Positions 11,394-14,189 of a stretch of 14,189 nucleotides of DNA are shown here, piece after piece. The position numbers and the translations under genes are program-made. Under the pieces are notes generated by a model. The model worked only from the letters and a program-made list of their open reading frames with translations, was not told the origin of the DNA and made no database searches. Each line of letters opens with the position of its first letter. Positions within the stretch are counted from its first letter, which is position 1. The stretch comes from JABFRJ01 sp033812735 (GTDB lineage: Bacteria; Pseudomonadota; Alphaproteobacteria; Rhizobiales; Hyphomicrobiaceae), in the NCBI GenBank assembly GCA_033812735.1, contig JAPXTA010000136.1, forward strand, positions 1 to 14,189, written 5' to 3'.

Positions 11394-13214
11394 ATGGCCG
11401 AGTCGAAAATGCACCGCTACCGCTCACAGACCTGCGGCGGCCTGCGCAAGGCGGACGAAGGCAAGATTGCGCGCTTGTCCGGCTGGGTACACCGCGTCCG
11501 CGACCACGGCGGCGTTCTCTTCATCGACCTGCGCGATCACTACGGCATGACGCAGGTCGTCGCCGACCCCGATAGCCCCGCTTTCAAGGTCGCCGAGACG
11601 TTGCGCTCAGAATGGGTCGTTCGTATCGACGGCAAGGTTCGTCCACGCCCGGCCGGCACCGAGAACAAGGACATGCCGACAGGCGAGATCGAGCTCTACG
11701 CCACCGAGATCGAGGTTCTTTCTGCCGCCAAGGAACTACCCGTTCCCGTCTTCGGCGAGCCCGACTATCCGGAAGACCTCCGCCTGCAATACCGCTTCCT
11801 CGATCTGCGCCGCGAGACGCTGCACGCCGTCATCATGAAGCGGCTCGCCATCACCCGGTCGATCCGCGCCCGCATGCACGACGCCGGCTTCAACGAGTTC
11901 CCGACGCCGATCCTGACCGCCTCTTCGCCGGAAGGCGCGCGCGACTTCCTCGTGCCGAGCCGCATCCACGAGGGCAAGTTCTACGCGCTCCCGCAAGCGC
12001 CGCAGCAGTACAAGCAGCTGCTGATGATGTCGGGCTTCGACCGCTACTTCCAGATCGCGCCCTGCTTCCGCGACGAGGACCCGCGCGCCGACCGCCTGCC
12101 CGGCGAATTCTATCAGCTCGACGTCGAGATGAGCTTCGTCGAACAGGAAGACGTGTTCGCAACGATGGAGCCGATCGTCACGAAGATCTTCGAGGAATTC
12201 GCGCCAGCGGGCATGAAGGTCGACAAGGGCTGGCAGCGCATCCCTTACGATACGGCCATCGCCAAGTACGGCTCCGACAAGCCCGATCTCCGCAACCCGA
12301 TCGAGATGTGCGACGTCACCGAGCACTTCAAAGGCTCGGGCTTCAAAGTCTTCGCCAATATGATCGAGAAGGACCCGAAGGTCCGCGTCTGGGCGATCCC
12401 CGCGCCGGGCGGGGCCTCGCGCGCGTTCTGCGATCGCATGAACGCCTGGGCCCAAAAAGAGGGCCAGCCCGGCCTCGGCTACATCATGTGGCGCGCCGAA
12501 GAAGGCCCCGCTGGTGCCGGCCCAATCGCCAAGAACATTGGCGCCGAACGCGGCGAAGCCATCTTCAAGCAGACCGGCCTCAAGATCGGCGACGCCTGCT
12601 TCTTCACGGCAGGCGACCCCGCGAAGTTCTACAAGTTCGCCGGCCTCGCCCGCGACGAAGTCGCACGCGAATTGAAGCTCGTCGACGAGAAGCGCTTCGC
12701 CTTCGCCTGGATCATCGACTTCCCGTTCTACGAATGGAACGAAGAGGACAAGAAGGTCGACTTCTCGCACAACCCGTTCTCCATGCCGAAGGGCGGCAAG
12801 GAAGGCATCGAGGCGGCAGAAAAGGCCGGCCGCGACGGCCTCCTCGCCCTCAAAGCCAACCAGTACGACATGGTCTGCAACGGCTACGAGATCGCGTCGG
12901 GCTCGATCCGCAACCACCTGACCGAAACGATGGTGAAGGCCTTCGAAATCACCGGCCTCGGCCGCTCCGATGTCGAAAGCAAGTTCGGCGCCCTCTACCG
13001 CGCGTTCCAGTACGGCGCCCCGCCTCACGGCGGCATGGCAGCCGGCATCGAACGCATGGTCATGCTGCTGACCGGCTGCAAGACCGTCCGCGACGTCGCC
13101 CTCTTCCCGATGAACCAGCAGGCCAACGACCTCCTGATGGGCGCGCCGAGCGACGTCTCCATCAAGCAACTCCGCGAACTCCACATCCGCCTGGCACCGA
13201 GCGAGAAGAAGTAG
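11394..13214 (+). CDS. aspS: Aspartyl-tRNA synthetase, probably non-discriminating
   Basis: This 606-residue class IIb synthetase attaches aspartate to tRNA-Asp. The N-terminal OB-fold anticodon-binding domain (about 1-115) contains GWVHRVRDHGG. The catalytic core has QYRFLDLR at 132-139, motif 2 FRDEDPRADR at 225-234 and motif 3 GAPPHGGMAAGIERM from 541. The bacterial GAD insertion lies between motifs 2 and 3. His38 in RDHGG matches the His reported for non-discriminating bacterial AspRS such as that of Pseudomonas aeruginosa, which also charge tRNA-Asn for later amidation by GatCAB; this is inference. Motif 2 is followed by LPGEFYQLDVEMSF, with an extra residue relative to the E. coli form. 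The ATG at 11394 is favoured; Met6 is an alternative. Confidence 0.97.
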   Translation: MAESKMHRYRSQTCGGLRKADEGKIARLSGWVHRVRDHGGVLFIDLRDHYGMTQVVADPDSPAFKVAETLRSEWVVRIDGKVRPRPAGTENKDMPTGEIELYATEIEVLSAAKELPVPVFGEPDYPEDLRLQYRFLDLRRETLHAVIMKRLAITRSIRARMHDAGFNEFPTPILTASSPEGARDFLVPSRIHEGKFYALPQAPQQYKQLLMMSGFDRYFQIAPCFRDEDPRADRLPGEFYQLDVEMSFVEQEDVFATMEPIVTKIFEEFAPAGMKVDKGWQRIPYDTAIAKYGSDKPDLRNPIEMCDVTEHFKGSGFKVFANMIEKDPKVRVWAIPAPGGASRAFCDRMNAWAQKEGQPGLGYIMWRAEEGPAGAGPIAKNIGAERGEAIFKQTGLKIGDACFFTAGDPAKFYKFAGLARDEVARELKLVDEKRFAFAWIIDFPFYEWNEEDKKVDFSHNPFSMPKGGKEGIEAAEKAGRDGLLALKANQYDMVCNGYEIASGSIRNHLTETMVKAFEITGLGRSDVESKFGALYRAFQYGAPPHGGMAAGIERMVMLLTGCKTVRDVALFPMNQQANDLLMGAPSDVSIKQLRELHIRLAPSEKK

Positions 13215-13228
13215 TTCCAGGCTGTCAG

Positions 13229-13259
13229 CCCGGGCCCACACCTGCATCGTGTGCCCGGG
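13229..13259 (+). terminator. Hairpin after aspS
   Basis: CCCGGGC plus ACAC on the left and GTGT plus GCCCGGG on the right form an 11-bp stem with a two-base CC bulge and a 7-base loop, 14 bp after the aspS stop. No T run follows, so it is a weak terminator or an mRNA 3' end structure. Confidence 0.45.
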
Positions 13260-13317
13260 ATAGATCGAGCCGCAATCGCCTCACTGACTTGCGGCGATCA
13301 CGCAGGGAGACGCGGCC

Positions 13318-13812
13318 ATGAGTAAGCGTCACACGAGATCTGGCCTATCTGCTTTGATGGTGGCCGGGGTGCTTTCGATCCTGCTTGCACTCACCACTCC
13401 CACCCGCGCCAACCTCGGCTCCGTCGCCGACGGCTGGAACAATGCCAACGTCGAGTGGTTCGACTACGAAGACGGCCTCGCTGAGCAGAAGAAGACCGGC
13501 AAGCCGATGCTGGTCGTCGTCCACGCCACCTGGTGCCCATTCTGCAATCGCTACAAAAAGCAATTCTACGACCCGCGCGTCGTCGATCTCGCGAAGTCGT
13601 TCGTCATGGTGATGATGGACCGCGACCTAGAAAAGGCGGAGACGGCAAAACTCGGCCCGGGCCTCAACTACATCCCGCGCACACTCTTCTTCGGCCCCGC
13701 GGGAAGCCTGCGCCCCGAGATCAAGGGCGCCAACGCCGAGTTCCCCCATTGGCTGAACCACGACAGCCCGGAAGAACTCGTGGCCGCGATGAAGGCCGCC
13801 TTGGCACGCTGA
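13318..13812 (+). CDS. Periplasmic thioredoxin-like protein with CPFC motif
   Basis: This 164-residue protein has an N-terminal signal or anchor (basic MSKRHTRSG, hydrophobic residues about 9-27, then TPTRAN with likely cleavage near residue 31). The thioredoxin-like domain has VVHATWCPFCNRYKK with redox cysteines Cys73 and Cys76. The cis-proline is Pro120 in YIPRTLFF. The pattern resembles the thioredoxin_7/thioredoxin-like_fold group of periplasmic thiol oxidoreductases; the electron partner and substrate are unknown. GGGAG lies about 8 bases before the ATG. The gene begins 103 bp after aspS on the same strand and ends 8 bp from the convergent antiporter gene. No functional link to aspS is expected. 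Confidence 0.88.
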   Translation: MSKRHTRSGLSALMVAGVLSILLALTTPTRANLGSVADGWNNANVEWFDYEDGLAEQKKTGKPMLVVVHATWCPFCNRYKKQFYDPRVVDLAKSFVMVMMDRDLEKAETAKLGPGLNYIPRTLFFGPAGSLRPEIKGANAEFPHWLNHDSPEELVAAMKAALAR

Positions 13813-13820
13813 TCGACGCT

Positions 13821-14189
13821 CTACGGAACGATCGCGAAAAAGATAAAGGCCGCGAACATCACCAGATGCACGACGCCTTGCAGCACCGTCGTCCGGCCCG
13901 TCCCAAGCGTAATAACGCCGAGCAGCACTGTCAGCGCCAGCATCACCTGATCTTTTGAGCTGAGCCCGAGATCGATCGGCAGCGACATCGCGATTGCAAT
14001 CACGGCGACCGTCGGAATGGTCAGCCCAATACTCGCGAGTGCCGAACCTAGCGCAAGATTGAGACTGGTCTGCAGCCGGTTTGCCCTCGCGGCCCGCAAA
14101 GTTGCGAGCCCCTCCGGCAGAAGGACCAGCGCGGCAATGACAACGCCGATGAAGGACCGCGGAAAGTTCAATATATCGAGAACCATTTC
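13821..14189 (-). CDS. chaA: Calcium/cation:proton antiporter, ChaA type (C-terminal part, runs off the right edge)
   Basis: The last 122 residues of an inner-membrane exchanger of the CaCA superfamily are present. The visible part reads FIGVVIAALVLLPEGLATL, then the second alpha-repeat signature LGSALASIGLTIPTVAVIAI, and ends LGTGRTTVLQGVVHLVMFAAF with IFFAIVP at the C-terminus. This closely follows the end of E. coli ChaA, which exchanges sodium, calcium or potassium for protons. At least four membrane helices are visible. The frame remains open at the window edge and the Met at 14186 is internal, so the N-terminal half is missing. It is convergent with the thioredoxin-like gene, with an 8-bp gap. 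Confidence 0.9.
   Translation of the reverse strand, partial: EMVLDILNFPRSFIGVVIAALVLLPEGLATLRAARANRLQTSLNLALGSALASIGLTIPTVAVIAIAMSLPIDLGLSSKDQVMLALTVLLGVITLGTGRTTVLQGVVHLVMFAAFIFFAIVP

Noticed and set aside
11736..13247. 503-codon minus-strand open frame
   Set aside because: It is a shadow of aspS with no domain signature.
11612..13321. 569-codon plus-strand open frame
   Set aside because: It is the shifted frame of aspS, Arg-rich throughout, with no family resemblance.

Overview
The window looks like chromosomal DNA from an alphaproteobacterium, most likely Hyphomicrobiales. The GC content is high. The gene set fits that group: a TorF-type putative porin, DUF2794 and DUF1223 proteins, an alphaproteobacterial AspRS with a His in its RDHGG motif, and a SigF-like ECF sigma factor at the left edge. 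No transposase, integrase, tRNA, rRNA or CRISPR array was seen.

Left part (1-5082): the start of an ECF sigma factor gene (minus strand, running off the left edge) lies behind a near-consensus SigF-type promoter. Next is a SAM-dependent methyltransferase (minus), divergent from a plus-strand run of three genes: a THUMP-domain rRNA methyltransferase (RlmL half only), a prephenate/arogenate dehydrogenase for tyrosine synthesis, and, 3 bp after it, a ChaC-like gamma-glutamylcyclotransferase. A secreted DUF1223 thioredoxin-like protein follows.

Middle (5083-7614): a 576-bp gap has no convincing gene. It holds a strong minus-strand intrinsic terminator, an unexplained rod-shaped inverted repeat (candidate small RNA) and a promoter for the DUF2794 gene. 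DUF2794 converges, with a few bases of overlap, on a small two-helix membrane protein. A GC-rich REP-like hairpin separates that gene from a zinc-dependent medium-chain dehydrogenase.

Array (7771-10115): this is the most unusual part. Five small minus-strand genes encode secreted proteins of 89-124 residues. All five share a signal-type leader of exactly 36 residues ending AEA|G. Four have very basic, almost acid-free mature chains that share two sequence blocks. Four of the five have the same 10-bp core GGAACAGCGC within an imperfect palindrome about 90-110 bp before the start codon, and intrinsic hairpins separate the transcription units. The fifth (8379-8720) lacks its own palindrome and sits 66 bp behind its neighbour, so those two are probably an operon. 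I know of no described family or regulator that explains this set; function is unknown.

Right part (10301-14189): a TorF-like porin (minus) is divergent from aspS (plus). A periplasmic thioredoxin-like protein follows, converging on the C-terminal end of a ChaA-type calcium/cation:proton antiporter that runs off the right edge.
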